A stretch of 64,000 nucleotides of DNA, from assembly GCA_038380795.1 (NCBI GenBank), contig CM076266.1, positions 32,624,145-32,688,144 of the forward strand. The letters are read 5' to 3'. The DNA comes from Pyrocephalus nanus. Its lineage: Eukaryota > Chordata > Aves > Passeriformes > Tyrannidae. The position numbers and the translations under genes are program-made. How positions within the stretch are numbered: position 1 is the stretch's first letter; every line of letters starts with the position of its first letter. Positions 41,101 to 53,496 of the stretch are shown here, in pieces. The notes under the pieces are model-generated. The model did not search any database. It was not told the origin of the DNA and was given only the letters and a program-made list of their open reading frames with translations.

Positions 41101-41266
41101 TCCTTCTTTCCTTCTTTCCTTCCTTCCTTCCTTCCTTCCTTCCTTCCTTCCTTCCTTCCTTCCTTCCTTCCTTCCTTCCTTCCTTTCTCTTATTCTTTCC
41201 TGTCTTTCTTTCTTTCCTTTTTCCTGCCTTTTCTGTCTTTCCTTCCTTTTCTTTCTCCCTTCCTAT
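40935..41266. repeat. Long polypyrimidine microsatellite: (CCCCT)n, (CTTT)n, (CCTT)n
   Basis: Some 330 bases almost free of purines on the plus strand: CCCCT units from 40,935, CTTT units at about 41,018-41,110, CCTT units at about 41,111-41,184, then irregular C/T. Long ORFs here (159 and 94 residues) are repeat artefacts. Confidence 0.95.
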
Positions 41267-42020
41267 TCCATTAAACTCACAACATGATGAGAATTGACTC
41301 TTAAATGAACTCCTAGAATACATTTTGTATCTTGTTTCGGCACAGAGAACACTTGACGGCACTCTGAACTCCAGGAAACAGTCCATTAGGTATGAAACAA
41401 CTGATTGCTGCTTAGAGCAATAACATTCAACACCAAAATCCTGACAATGACAAAACCCCAGAAACTACTAAATTATATTAACTAACATGTGGATGTCCAG
41501 CTATTTAACATCTGATCTGCTTTACAGCACTCCAGGAGAACTACAAGACCCACATTAAAATAATATTAATCTCTTTTTCAATTATAGTTCCTCTTTTGTG
41601 TTTCTTGTGCTCTTTATGAATATAGGTCTTTTTTCAGTCCTTCTTATTACTATTTTATTTCACTCCATTCCTATTATATTTTGCCAGAGACCTTGGGCTA
41701 CAATAGCCTTGTATGTTACCAGTTTGATATTCTTGTATATTAGCTGTCATACTAAAATTATTGCACCTCCTCCACAGCAGTACTGACTATAAGCACTTGA
41801 TATTGGCATATTTCTTTCCAGTTCAATAACTCCAAGTATAAAACTACCTTTCTACCAAGTTAAAATTAATCATCATTCTTACAAAATTTTGAGTGGTGTC
41901 TACTGCCCAAGAAGAAACTATTACACATTTTACTTAGGTTATAAAACTGCCTTCATCATAGTTTTTATTGTCACTGCAGCTAGCTTTAGAAATCAAAGAG
42001 GAGCCTGTCTTCTCAGGGGG

Positions 42021-42086
42021 AAAAAAAAAAGAAAAAAGAAAAAAAAAGAAAACAAAACAAAACAAAACAACAACAACAACAAAAAC
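42021..42086. repeat. A-rich simple repeat ending in (CAA)n
   Basis: GA/AC-interrupted poly-A followed by five or so CAA units. Confidence 0.9.
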
Positions 42087-44463
42087 CCTAAAGGTATATT
42101 CCTTAAATGTAAAATATACAGAATTATTTCTAATCTCAGATTTGCCAACCTACGGTGATTAAACTAAAGAGCCTATGTGATCTTTATAAGAATATGCAGA
42201 AGGAAGAAATATTTTCACTATTGTCTTAGCTGTGATAAATGCCAATTACAGCTTCAATTTTGTGCTTTGTGAAAGCTATCTAATAAGTATGGGCTAATAT
42301 TACTATAGAATCTAAATCTTGAGGGTAGTTACTCTCCACATACCATAAGAGATAGGGAGGTTTGACTGTGTCCAGATGATGAGATGAAGCCCTGGGAGAG
42401 TTGCCCAAACTCACAGTTAAAGATCAAATGCCTTTTTGTTCCAAGTGAAATGATAGTGAAGGAAGATAGGAATATTTGTAAATTAAGTTGCACAGAGAGC
42501 CTCTGACAGAAAAAGGAAGTAGTCTAGGTATTTCAAGCATGTTAGTCCATTTTCACCACTACTGAAGAAGCTGGAGTGGTATATTTTTACAAGCCATTGA
42601 CCAAAGACACTCGGGGCAAATCAGAGAGATAAGAAGTTTTACATGCCCTTAAAAGCACTAGTAATTTCCATTCTGTAATATACTCCAGTATTTCAACTGA
42701 ATTTGAAACACTGTGCTTCTCCTCAAAATATGCCCTTTTATAAATAAAGGTTTATACATTTCAAAGTTTTGTGTGTTTTTCGCTTTAAATGATGCATACC
42801 TTTATGACTCAAACTGGAAAAAAATATATCCAAAATTGGATTTTTCCTTTCTCAGATATTAAAATCAAATTCATATAAATTAGGAAAGGAGATTAGAAAG
42901 TGAAGACAGAAAAAAAGGGGGAAATTGATAACAGAAAAAGTTATCAAATCATTATACATTCTTTTCATTCTCTGATACATCAACATCTATTTTTTAGTTC
43001 AGAATAAGAGCAGCATACATCAGATCAAATCCTACAGGGTGGCAAAAAAAAGGTGATTAGAAACCTTTTCTCAGAAATTGTCCAAGTTACATATGCTCCA
43101 TACAGTCCTTAAAAACTAGTAAAATGCCTCCTCTCCCAGTTACATTCAGATTTGGCCCTGGCTTGTTTCTAATAGAAGACCAGCATATAGCTGAAAATAT
43201 AAATACATTTAATCTTTTTCTGACATCAACAATCATCATAAAGCTTTACTAAGTAAAAAAGTCTATGTTAAACAAAAGATAGCAAAATTAATCTTTTTTG
43301 CAAACTTAAACCAGTTGTTTTTCACACTGCTTGATAAGCCATTCACCTCTAAAATACTGCCTTGCTTTGCTTTCCAAAACTCCATTTACTACAACGCTTT
43401 AAAATCAACAGAGCTTCTCATATCTCTTATCACAGAGACTTTTCATTTCAGCAAATATACTCCACTGTATAACCACCCATAAAGCCCGCTTTTGAATTCA
43501 TTAAAACAACCTTGAAGACACAAATGGAAAGACCAATGCGGTCACAGAGATTTGGGAGCGAACACCTGAACATTTTTGCACCATTTTCCCCGTGCCACAT
43601 CTCTTCCCAAAACTCAAAAGGCTGGTCCCACAAAGCTTCCACCCCAAACACCCTGACAGAGCCAAGGGACTTGGCAGGCCCTACAGCGTGGTGTCCCATC
43701 CACGGCCCTGGCTGTCCAGCACAGTGGGAAGGGGGACAAGGTTTATCATCCACCTGTGGTTTTGTAATACACACTTCTCCTCACTACAGGCTCACTCTTG
43801 GCTTGAGAAATCACGAAATATGATCCAAAGTACACTCAAGAGTTTCCATGCTAGATAAAGGCAAAGACCATCAGCTGATAAGCAGGAAAACATGCTGACT
43901 GGCAGCTAAAGGTATCTTCGTTAGTTAGCTTTTTTGTTCAAAAGGATGCCACAGGTGCCTTGAAATAATTATAGTATACACCTATTCTTGATTTTTATTA
44001 TCATATTAGAAAACTATGAATTCTATTTCTACTGAAAATAAAACCTTTTGCAAGACAATATTTTATAAATTCTTTCAGTAGTAAAAAATGTGCTGTATAC
44101 CTAAGAAATAAACCTCTGCACACTGAACTAAATGCATTTGAGTAAAGTAACATGAGGAAGGTTTTTTTTTTTTTGCATTTGCAGAACAAGCCACAGAAGT
44201 CCAAAACGAAATGAGGTTTATAATTGTAATAAATTGTTTCTGGAGACAGGCAGTAATTAACTACGAGCAGTGGCTTGACCTTTGTAAGATTTCAGCAAAC
44301 ATATGGTGCTTGCATATTTTATAGGATGTTTTTCATCAGGCTCTCTTGAGTAAATGAGATCATGTAAGCTGTCACAATTCTGATTTTAGTTTCAAATGCA
44401 TTTCTTTCTAAAAATATTGACTTAAGTTAAAATCCCTAATTCAAATACAAAAATATTTTAAAC

Positions 44464-45032
44464 AGCTGGAAAGCAGATTGGCAAAAAAAGACCTGGTGGT
44501 CCTGATGGACCAGCTGTCTTCACAGTAAGTCCAAAAGCATTGTGGGCTGCATTAGGAAGAGCAGCAGCAGCACTCATGGGAGGTGATCCCCAGTACATGA
44601 GAAATACGGACACACTGGAGTAAGCCCAGTGAAGGGCCCCACAAAGATGATGAAGGAACTGGAGCATCTGATATACAAGGAGAAGATGAGAGAGCTGGGA
44701 CTGTTCAGCCTGGGCTCCAGGAGGTCTTATCAATGTGTGTAAATACCTGATGGGGGAATGAAGAGGGAGCCAGACTCTTTTCAGTAGTGTCCAGTGAAAG
44801 GATAAGAAGCAATAGGAACAAATTTAAGTACAGGAAATTTCATTTAAATGAAAGAAAGTTCTTACAGTGAGAGTGAACAAGCACTGGCACAGACTGGCTG
44901 GGAGATACTCAAAACTCAGCAGGACAGGTCCCTGAGCAACCTGCTTTAGCTGGCCTTGCTTTGAGCAGGGGGCTGGACTAGAGGTGCACCTTTCCAGAGG
45001 TGCTTTCCAGCCTCAGCCCCTCTATGATCCTG
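44464..45032 (+). mobile_element. CR1 LINE 3' fragment (long)
   Basis: Starts with CAGCTGGAAAGCAGATTGGC and the GACCTGGTGGTCCTGATGGA block, includes GGGCTGCATTAGGAAGAGCA and GGGACTGTTCAGCCTGGGCT, and ends CAGCCTCAGCCCCTCTATGA. One of the more complete copies in the window. Confidence 0.92.
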
Positions 45033-47170
45033 ACTGGAGCATTTGGCTCTCACAAGTGTATTGCACCACTGCAGAATTAGGCTTCCAAATAAACACTCTA
45101 GAAGCATTTCCAAGTTTTTATCATCAGACTAGAAGTAACTTCAGACTCAGGAGTCTAAATACAAAGCTTTTTTAATCCAGACTCTGGACCCTTACATCTC
45201 TTGATTATTAAAGATGAAAGGAACATTTTAAATGAAAAAATTCTGTTTTAAACATTGGTTCATTTGCCCATTTAATAGTTTAGCAACACAGAGAGATATA
45301 GTTTCCTTTTATGTTTGCAGCTACTATAATAAAGCAGTAATTAGCAGTAAGTAGTCTCTGATCAGCCAAGCAGGGTATGTGACAAAAAGAGGTGATACCA
45401 AACAAGTACATAAAAGTGAAGCCTATATAAACAAAATTCAAATAGACAGGGGTTAAATTTGGGCTATATTCATTTTTAAAATATCTGAATTCCCTACAAG
45501 GCATACTACTAATGCATCTAGGCCTGTTAAAATTATCCATAATCAAAACACCTAAAATAACTATTGTCACAAAGCTTTCATGGTTTAAAGGTTACCTGCA
45601 GCAGATGATTAAACTGCAGTAGGCTGAAGGGAGGAGAAAGATCTTTTAATCATTTCAGTTCCTATTTTTCTGTCTGACAGTATCATCTCTCTTTTCACGG
45701 TCGGTACACCACAGTTTGCATCCAACACTCCTGGGGCCATGATCTCTGCTGTCAGAGGGAAAGGGAGGCATCTCTGTCCTAGTATTAATTACAGGTCTGC
45801 AGCTACATAACAAATCTGGGTGAGTTTAGTTGGACTGCACTTCAGGTCCACAATAATGCAGCACTATCAAGTCTTTCCATATTCCACCCTGAATCACAAC
45901 TAACTGAAAAAATACTGTCTCCAGAAGAAGCTTGCTGGATGATTTCCTCCAAATTCATGACCCTGCTGCTAGCTCTCTCCTGAAGTCTGAATTCTTTGAA
46001 TCAATTTCTTTTTGCATATAATTTGCAGAGAGCATCATTGAATTTTATATTCTGCCTTTTATATTGGATGCAATCCACATCCTCATTCATTGTACTGCCG
46101 CTGTTAATTATCATAAGCTAAGAGGTTTGTTAGTATTTTCCCCAACAGCAAACTCCCATACTGTTTCTCGCTTGCATGCTTTCACATTTTCCCTTTGGTA
46201 ATATATTATTTTACTTTCTGGTTTACTGTTCATTAATCTGCTTTGGACTGCATTGTTCTCTATGAGCTTAGTTTCTGAAATAGCCTTAATCATTCTCCGC
46301 CTGCATTTTTCACATCAGCCTCTTTAACTTTCTATTCAGTAAAGAGAGCAAATGCAAAAATTATGCAGTTCGATTTCAGCATTCAGACCATTTGTATAAA
46401 TAATGAGGTTTTAGGGTACAGCTAAGCCTCATGATAGCCCATTAGTAAGCTCTTTCCAGAATGAAATTTACTTATAGGGGAGCTACTTTTTATGTCGTTT
46501 ATTTTAAATCCACAGAGTTACTTTGCTTCCACTTATATGGGTCAAAGGTTAAGACTGACAATTTCAAAAAGAACACTGGTAAAAAGTCTTTTAATGAACT
46601 AACCCACGAACAGGGATATCCAGCTTCACTCACATCTGCACTATCAATCAAGCCACTACTTGGCTGAGATGCTGGCTGATGCCAGAAGGAATAGCAGAAG
46701 TCCTTTACTTGCTCTTTGCAGGAAAAAAACCTACACCACCATTACTATGTTAGCTTTATGTATAGTTTAATTTCCCTATTCTCTTTTTTCCCCTTTCTCC
46801 TCCTTGACACAAGACCCAGATTTGTTTCTGCATATGCTTTTTTCTTTTTTTTTTCATAGAAGATGCCTTGTTTTTCCAAGTTTCCACTTGTGTGGAAGAA
46901 TGCACATAAATCTATGACATTTGAAACAACCTACAATGAAGAAAAAGGCAGAATTATGTATGGAGGGAGTAACAAAGGGGAGCTCAGTCATAAACCTTGT
47001 ATCATCATGCAGTGAAGTCACCAAGTGTGGAGCTCTAGCTTGTTAGCCAGCATCTCTTTTGCATAAATGTCTCTGTACAATTTCTGTGTCATACACATCC
47101 AAAAATCTATCCTAATAAAATTTAACCACAATGTCTCCTGTTCTAGTCAAGAACAAAAACTTCTTCATCA
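45033..47170. other. Interval downstream of OXSM
   Basis: Unique AT-rich sequence; 46,010-46,130 has an enhancer-like texture (TTAATTATCATAAGC) but no proof. No gene recognised. Confidence 0.6.
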
Positions 47171-47190
47171 CATAAAGAATTGACCTTCTA

Positions 47191-47196
47191 TTTATT
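47191..47196 (-). terminator. OXSM polyadenylation signal (AATAAA)
   Basis: The plus strand reads TTTATT, which is AATAAA on the OXSM strand, about 190 bases past the stop codon. Cleavage would be expected near 47,170-47,180, giving a short 3'UTR. This is the first canonical hexamer downstream that I found; use of further sites cannot be excluded. Confidence 0.6.
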
Positions 47197-47385
47197 TTTA
47201 TTAAAATGAGTAAAAGAAGTTGCCTCTTTCAAAAAGAATTACTGATGTAAATGTTAGGGTGAATAAAGTTCTTATGTTTTAAATGAGCAAATCTCAAAGC
47301 TGAGACGAGATTACAGTTCACACCAGGGGTAGAAGTACAGAAAATCATCATTGGTACCATTTTTTCTCAACATGCACAGCATAAG

Positions 47386-47788
47386 TTAAACACTTGAAAA
47401 GCACAAAGTTGCATTAGTACCACCAAAGCCAAATGAATTTGTGAGTGCTATACGCCGTTTTTCAGTTTTCCACTCCTGAGCAGTTAATGGAACATAATTG
47501 AGATCAAACTCCGCCTCTGTTTTCTCTAAGTTTAGAGTAGGTGGCAAAATTCCATGGTAACAGGACAGTGCAGTAAAAGCTGCTTCAATAGCTCCTGCAG
47601 CCCCCAAGAGATGTCCCGTTGCTCCTTTTGTTGAGGACACTGCAATATTACGTGAGTGATCTTTAAAAAGTCTCTTGATTGCTTGATTCTCAGCAGCATC
47701 TCCTAGAGGTGTGGAAGTTGCATGTGCATTGACATATGTTACGTCTTCAGGTTTGATCCCAGAATCTTTTATTGCTGCAGACATACAC
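47386..47788 (-). CDS. OXSM: OXSM last coding exon (rest of codon 328 to stop)
   Basis: Acceptor CCCTTAG ends at 47,789 and the exon starts at 47,788. Its first G completes the split AG-G arginine codon, followed by Cys-Met-Ser-Ala-Ala, which matches the vertebrate protein. It contains catalytic His350 and His387. TAA stop at 47,388-47,386. Confidence 0.95.
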
Positions 47789-50700
47789 CTAAGGGAAAAA
47801 AAGAAAACAGAATGCTGGTTTTCCCAATATATTTTTTGTCAAATGCACAATCCAAAAAGAAAAACATTAGGGTGTTTTAAAATGTTTATCAAATGTGAAA
47901 ATCTGCTTTAGCAGAGATGCAAATGACAAGAGATGAATTCATCTAACTAAATAGCATCTACATTTAGATACCAGAAAAAAGCAGTAGATGTGAGGCCCAA
48001 TATAAAATCAGACTTGCTGTTAAAAATTCCACACTTGGGGAAAATACAAAGAGAAGGAAAGAAAGCTAAAACAATCAATCTCTGTAAACTACATTATTAT
48101 GTCAAAGACCCTTTTCAATGTAAAATTTAAAAACATTTGAGAAATAACTACCTGATATTATTACAAAAATTTAGGTATGCTCTACCCAACAAAAATATTG
48201 GGAAATTAAAGCAAAAATCTGCAGTCCTCCTCCGCATGAGCTTCTTTTGCATGCTTTCCAGAGACTAGAAAATGTCTAGGAGATAGCACAAATTCCTATA
48301 TTTTATTTTATAAGGAAATTTACTGAAAGTCACACTCTTCTACCCTGATATGGTATGCTTTGCTTGACTCCTGATGACTTGTGGACTGTGATTGCCTCTA
48401 TAAAACATGCTTTATTATGAAAACCACATAAGGATCAACACAGCTCCATACTGTGATTTTCTCACAGATTTCCCACAGAAAGAAGGGAATTAGTCAGACA
48501 TTTCCTTGCACATACAACTTAACTAAGTGCCTCTGAGCAAAAGACCACTGACTCTTTTGAAATTTATGAAAAATAAGTAAATAAAAGGAAGCTCAAAAAA
48601 AAGATAACACAGGCTTCTGGACAAATTTAAATGTCTCTAGTACAGCCTTCTATCCTTAGAAGCATCCAATTTAGCTTACATTGGAGGCCACTGACACTCA
48701 CTGTCACTAGACAGTGAGCTGACTTTCAGGCAAATAAGATTACTGATCAATCATGAGATACATTAATTTAGTTAAATAGGTCATCTGCAATGAACATATT
48801 TACTTAAGAAGATACCAGATTACTTGTGCAGGACAATCTTTGTATCCACTCTCCTTAGTCTGGCTTTGCCTCTCCTTTCCTGCTGGTTTATTCCAACATA
48901 TGTATTACTCTCCTACTGAAGTAGTTATTAGAAGATGATAAAAATATATTCCTCTGATTTTTTTTTGATGTAGCAAATAAAATTCCTACAGAAAAGTAAG
49001 AGAAGCATATACATTACAGATTTAATCCACATACCACTGCAGGAACAAAATATTGGCTTGAAGGCAGTACTTCCATCTCAAGGATGGAAAAGCACAACAT
49101 TTTGGAGATACCAAGATTAACTCTCAACTACTTTCTACTGTGAATTTAATTTATATGCTACTGCATTCATAAAATATATAAAAATTCGGTTACAATATAT
49201 TGCCTATATCATCTCAAGGGTAAGCAAGTCTGAAAATATGAGATAAGACACTCCTGATTACTCATCTCACACCTAGGTCTGCAGAACAATTAAGTATGAA
49301 TCAAATAGCATAGAGGGAAACATGGTATATTTACACTTCTAGAAAAATCGGTTAACCCAATAAAGATGCAAACACAGCTTTACAATGCCATGCAGAAGTT
49401 TGATCTATTTGTGCAGTGATGTATTGAATTTTGGTATTAAATATTCACATACATTTGGAATAAGGCAAACTAAATCTTTGCTAAAGATTCCAGTGTCAAC
49501 TCAGCAATAGTACTCAGCCTACACAAAACTCACCAACTTGCATACATAATTCAGCTAACAATTTAATTGGGCCAATGATAATGATTAGATAAGTATCGTC
49601 TACTTATGAACTGGTTTTGATGAGATAAACATTGATGAAACTTTACCATTTCCCTAAGCAGTACTAAAGTATATTTCTCTTATGCCCCGCCACCAACACT
49701 CCTCATCTGAATTACTGAATGTTCTAACAAACTAGATCCTCCAAGTGCTCTACAGCTTTCATCACCTGAGATTTCCTGCAATAAATAACATGCTTTTGCA
49801 GGGGAGGGCCTCTCTTCTCCATGGACAAAGGGTGAAGGAAAACCTGAAAAGGTTCTACTGCACCACAGAAATCTTAAAAAAGAGGTTTCCATTGAGACTT
49901 ACTTATGTGAGCAACTGTCTGCAACAAAAGCAAAAGGTTTTCACATTAGCAAGTTTCTGTAACTCTAAGAAAAAAGACTGATTCTAGCAAGAACTGGCCT
50001 TCACCTTGCTACTAAAAAAACTGTAGGGGCACAAGAGTAACAGAAGCTCTTTCATTTTTCCGATTTTCAAGCTTTTGTAATATTAATTCAAGATTGAACA
50101 GCCTTTCTCTATGAAAAGCACTCAGTAACAGAAACAAATATACCCACTACAATAAACACAAGAAGAAGCTATTACAGTCAAGATAAAGTTCTTACCTGAA
50201 TGCACCATCTCCCTCTGGATTAGGTGCTGTTATGTGGCAAGCATCACCAGACAGTCCATAACCTAAAACTTCCGCGTAGATCCTAGCACCTCTTTGTACG
50301 GCGTGTCCATACTCTTCCAAGACCAGCACAGCAGCACCCTCTCCCATTACAAACCCTTCTCTCTTCGAATCAAACGGTCGACAGGCCGTTTTAGGGCTCG
50401 AGTTAAAACTCGTGCTGAGGGCCCGAGCTCTTGCGAATCCAGCCAAAGACAAAGGACTAATGCAAGCCTCAGTCCCTCCAGCCAACATGACATCAGCATC
50501 ACCAGCAGCAATAAACCTAAAGGAGTCTCCAACCGCATGCGCGCCTGTGGTACAAGCAGTTGACACAGCGTGATTCGGCCCTTTCAGTTGGTACTTAATG
50601 CTGATATGGCCTGCTGCCATATTGACTAAAATCTTTGGAACAAAAAACGGGCTGACCTTATTGTAACCCTTTGTTTTAAATAAGGCAGCTGTGTCAGAAA

Positions 50701-51178
50701 TTTCTTCCAGTGGAACCATTCCCATCCCAATTGCCACACCGGCACTTAAGCGATCCTGTTCAGACTGGGGAGACCAGCTGGAGTCCTTCATTGCTAGTTC
50801 TGCTGCACCGATGGCCATCACAGTGGCAGAACTCATGGATTTGATCTCTGATTTTGAAACAAAGCTTTCTTCACTGAACTGACCCTCCTTGTTTCCCCTT
50901 GGCACACAAGCAGCCACTCTACATGGGATGCCTGCATATTCTTCCCCATCTAGCGACGTAATCCCGCTGCCTCCTTCAAGAAGGTGCTTCCATACAAACT
51001 GAGTCCCCACACCAAGAGGCGACACTAAGCCAATACCTGTAACCACTACTTTCCTTCGACATGCAGGAAGTGACTTGCTGAAAGCTCTTCTGTGGTTTTG
51101 TAAATGTAGATTTAAATTCAGACTCTGGAGATGAAGATTTGCAATCTTTAACAGATCTTGTGAGCGTTGTGAGAACAT
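47386..51178 (-). CDS. OXSM: OXSM: mitochondrial 3-oxoacyl-[acyl-carrier-protein] synthase (complete, 2 coding exons)
   Basis: Joins 51,178-50,196 and 47,788-47,386 (1,386 nt including the stop) into 461 residues; the human protein has 459. The enzyme condenses malonyl-ACP with a growing acyl-ACP in mitochondrial type II fatty-acid synthesis, which supplies lipoate precursors. The N-terminus is rich in Arg, Leu and Asn and nearly free of acids, as expected of a mitochondrial presequence; the ketosynthase fold starts near residue 41 ([16 protein letters not shown]). The nucleophile Cys is residue 209 (AVSTACTTG), with His350 ([11 protein letters not shown]), Lys382 and His387 ([12 protein letters not shown]) and the C-terminal [10 protein letters not shown] loop. 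The ATG at 51,178 has a strong Kozak context (GCCACCATG). An in-frame ATG at 51,235 lies in the intron polypyrimidine tract, upstream of the acceptor, and was not used. Intron phase 2 matches on both sides. No lesion seen. Confidence 0.97.
47789..50195 (-). other. OXSM intron between the coding exons
   Basis: GTAAG donor and CCCTTAG acceptor. The 2.4 kb between them is AT-rich unique sequence with short A and T runs; I see no exon, CR1 copy or RNA gene. Confidence 0.85.
50196..51178 (-). CDS. OXSM: OXSM coding exon A (residues 1-327 plus two bases of codon 328)
   Basis: The exon begins at acceptor CTTCCAG, so its first base is 51,212; 34 bases of 5'UTR precede the ATG at 51,178. It ends at 50,196 before the donor GTAAG (minus strand reads TTCAG then GTAAG). 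It holds the presequence, the first ketosynthase half and the nucleophilic Cys209. Confidence 0.95.
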
Positions 51179-51189
51179 GGTGGCAATAA

Positions 51190-51204
51190 TCAGTTCAAGC
51201 ACAT
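51190..51204 (-). CDS. Short upstream ORF in OXSM 5'UTR (4 codons plus stop)
   Basis: Within the 34 bases of 5'UTR carried on the first coding exon, the minus strand has ATG-TGC-TTG-AAC-TGA, ending 11 bases before the OXSM start codon. If the acceptor at 51,213 is right, this uORF is in the mature mRNA. The ATG context (GGAATGT) has G at -3 and T at +4, so it is moderate. It could reduce initiation at OXSM; whether it is translated is unknown. Confidence 0.5.
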   Translation of the reverse strand: MCLN

Positions 51205-52267
51205 TCCTGTAACTGGAAGCAGAAGACACAAACACAATAATAAAACAGCCGGTGTGGAAAACATTCCAAGTACATTAAATTAATAACCTGCTTTTTACAA
51301 GAAAGCCTATTTTCAAACCTGTAGAAAGTGATGTAGTTTCTGTGTCTGTAATCAGGAATAGTACAAAGCTGTAGACAAGGCACAGAAACAGAGACACTTT
51401 GGGAATGCCTCTAGTGGCCTCATCTACCTTAAGCTGCTAATGAATATGAGTTTGCACTACTGTGGCCTGCAAAGCACTCTGGTTTCACCGCGAAACTCTC
51501 CCCAGGGCCTTAACCACCAGCTGGCTGGAGGTATGAACAATGAACATTAACAACTTCATTCCTCTAAGGGACAAAGTATGTGTTCACCTCAAAGTGTATG
51601 TCCTAGCATTCTCAAATTAAGGGTGTTGATATCTCAACCTTCATGTCAGGTAGAAAGGTTTAGAAAACTCAGAACAGGAGTCAATAAATTCTTCCTAGTT
51701 CTGCCACCAATGTAATTACATAGCTTGGACAAGAGTCCTCATTGTTCTACCTCCATCTATCCCTTATCAGCCTTGGGTATTTACACTGCCAGGGGACAGC
51801 ACCTCAAGTGGTTTGAGCAAGATGTGCTACACCACCACCTCCCCTGAAGGTAACATCGGCAGACCTCACGTACCAAGAGGGATGTCAAGTGATGGCAGAA
51901 GGGCACTGCTGAGTACAAATACTGCAGGCGGGACAAGAGGACCATGCCTAGCAGTGATGCTGCCGTACTGCACCACAGTCCCTCTCCCTTGCCTTGGCCA
52001 CTGCCAGGTGCGGAGCTGGTCTGATTGCACACATCTGGCATGCTGGAGCTTGGCAGTGGCCGCAGCACAGATCTGTCAACACCTGCAATACAGGCTGCAA
52101 CTAGTCACCTGATTTTTGACTCACGAAAGAGAAACTTGGCATCCCTGGCTCTTAGGTAAAATAGAGGGAGCTGGATAGGGACCGCGCGGGGCTTTTGGGC
52201 TAATGTACTCCTGCTGAAACACCCAGAGCTGTGGCAGCACAAGTACACAGCAGCGTTAATAAAGAAT

Positions 52268-52386
52268 ATCATAGAATCATAGAATGGCCTGTGTTGGAAG
52301 GGACTTCAAGATCATCTAGTTCCAACCCTGCTGCAGGGACACCTCTCACTAGAACACGTTGCTCAAAGCCTCATCCAGCCTTGCCT
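52268..52386 (-). mobile_element. CR1 LINE 3' end fragment
   Basis: Plus strand TCATAGAATCATAGAATGGC, then AGGGACTTCAAGATCATCTA and GCAGGGACACCTCTCACTAG. One of the best-preserved copies here, so probably younger than the others. It lies in the OXSM 5'UTR intron. Confidence 0.92.
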
Positions 52387-52557
52387 TGTGCACTTTTTTA
52401 ATAAATAATTTTATACATCTTTTATGTAATTATTTCTTTTAAAATTAATTATATTTATAATGAAACAAAATTCTTTTTTTAAGGAAGCCTGTTTTAAATT
52501 CTGACCCAAATCTGCCATTTTAGTTAAGCCAGTTAGCCTGGCCTTTATAAAGATAGG

Positions 52558-52876
52558 CAGTATATATAAATATATGTATATAATACATACATACTATATA
52601 TATTACTATATATATACATATAAAATACATTATATATATAACATATACAACATATACTACACATAAATATGTACTCTATATATGTAAGAGCTCTGCAGTA
52701 TTTTATGTGTATATATTATATAATGTATAACATGTATATCCGTATATCCTAAATATGTTATATATAGTATAGCGTATACAAAGTGATGTATAACGTATTA
52801 TATATTAGACATATAAGTGTATAATAATGCATATGTGTGTGTGTGTATATATAACGTGTGTGTGTGTGTATACACG
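52558..52876. repeat. TA/TATG-rich tract ending in (GT)n
   Basis: About 300 bases of imperfect TATA, TATG and ATAC units, then alternating GT (52,833-52,870). In the OXSM 5'UTR intron, next to the promoter island. Confidence 0.9.
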
Positions 52877-53059
52877 TGCAGAGCTCTGTAGAGCACCGTG
52901 TCCCCATCCCGTCACCCGTGCCAGGTGCCGAGCCCTCCTGCTTTACCCCAGCAATGCCCGATACCTGCTCTGCGGGAAAACCAGGCGCGGGGCAACTTCC
53001 CCCCGGAAACAAGCATTACCGGACGGCCCCGGCTGTTTGAAGGGCAGTGACTACTTTTA

Positions 53060-53420
53060 ATGCCTACATCAGGAGTCAAACCCCGGCCCCACCGGACTGC
53101 CCTGCACCGCCATTGCCGTCCCGTCCCGCCCCGCAGCCCCCGCCTCCCTCCGCCTCAGCGCCCGCAGCGGTACCTCCGCCGCCCGCACTCCCCCCCTGCT
53201 CTGCGATGGTTCGCTCTGCCTCCCTCCCCGTTCCGGCGGTGCGGGACCGCACCACTCGGCAGGTGGGGGAAGGAAGAGGGGGAGTTGTGTGGGTACGCGC
53301 GGCCCAGCGGCGCTTCCTCTCGCCTGGCCCCGCCTCGCGGTGTAGGCGGGTGGGTAGCGAGGCGGCGCAAATGACCCAGAGAGCTGGAAAAGGCGAGGAT
53401 GGCATTTCCTTTTCCAAACC
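53060..53420 (-). promoter_or_regulatory. CpG island, probable OXSM promoter and first (untranslated) exon
   Basis: Dense CpG and GC-rich pyrimidine runs stand out sharply from the AT-rich flanks. It lies about 1.9 kb upstream of the OXSM first coding exon, in the position expected for a housekeeping promoter. A CACGTGA E-box (bHLH-LZ type site, such as USF or TFE family) is at 53,420-53,426. Exact transcription start is not determinable from sequence alone. Confidence 0.6.
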
Positions 53421-53496
53421 ACGTGATTAAACACGCGAAGGAAGAGTAAGAACACCCCCCCCCCCCAAACAAACACACGGTCTCCGGTGGAGTGAT

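Larger units (their letters stand above)
38076..44463. other. Gene desert: no gene recognised
   Basis: Unique sequence with the large simple repeats listed separately (39,455; 40,935; 42,021). No exon recognised. Confidence 0.65.
51213..53173 (-). other. Probable OXSM 5'UTR intron
   Basis: The interval between the acceptor at 51,213 and the CpG-rich promoter. A possible donor is GAG then GTACCG on the minus strand at 53,174/53,173; this is inference from the motif only. The interval holds a moderately GC-rich unclassified stretch (about 51,780-52,100), a CR1 fragment (52,268-52,386) and a TA/TATG-rich tract (52,558-52,876). No further coding exon was recognised. Confidence 0.4.

Noticed and set aside
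40907..41386. Lys/Glu/Arg-rich ORF (159 residues, minus) and Phe/Leu/Ser-rich ORF (plus)
   Set aside because: Translation of the CTTT/CCTT microsatellite; no real gene.
47386..51178. OXSM as a processed pseudogene
   Set aside because: It keeps an intron with matching phase, an intact frame and all catalytic residues.
51179..51235. Longer OXSM N-terminus starting at 51,235
   Set aside because: That ATG lies in the intron upstream of the CTTCCAG acceptor; the start at 51,178 has an ideal Kozak context.
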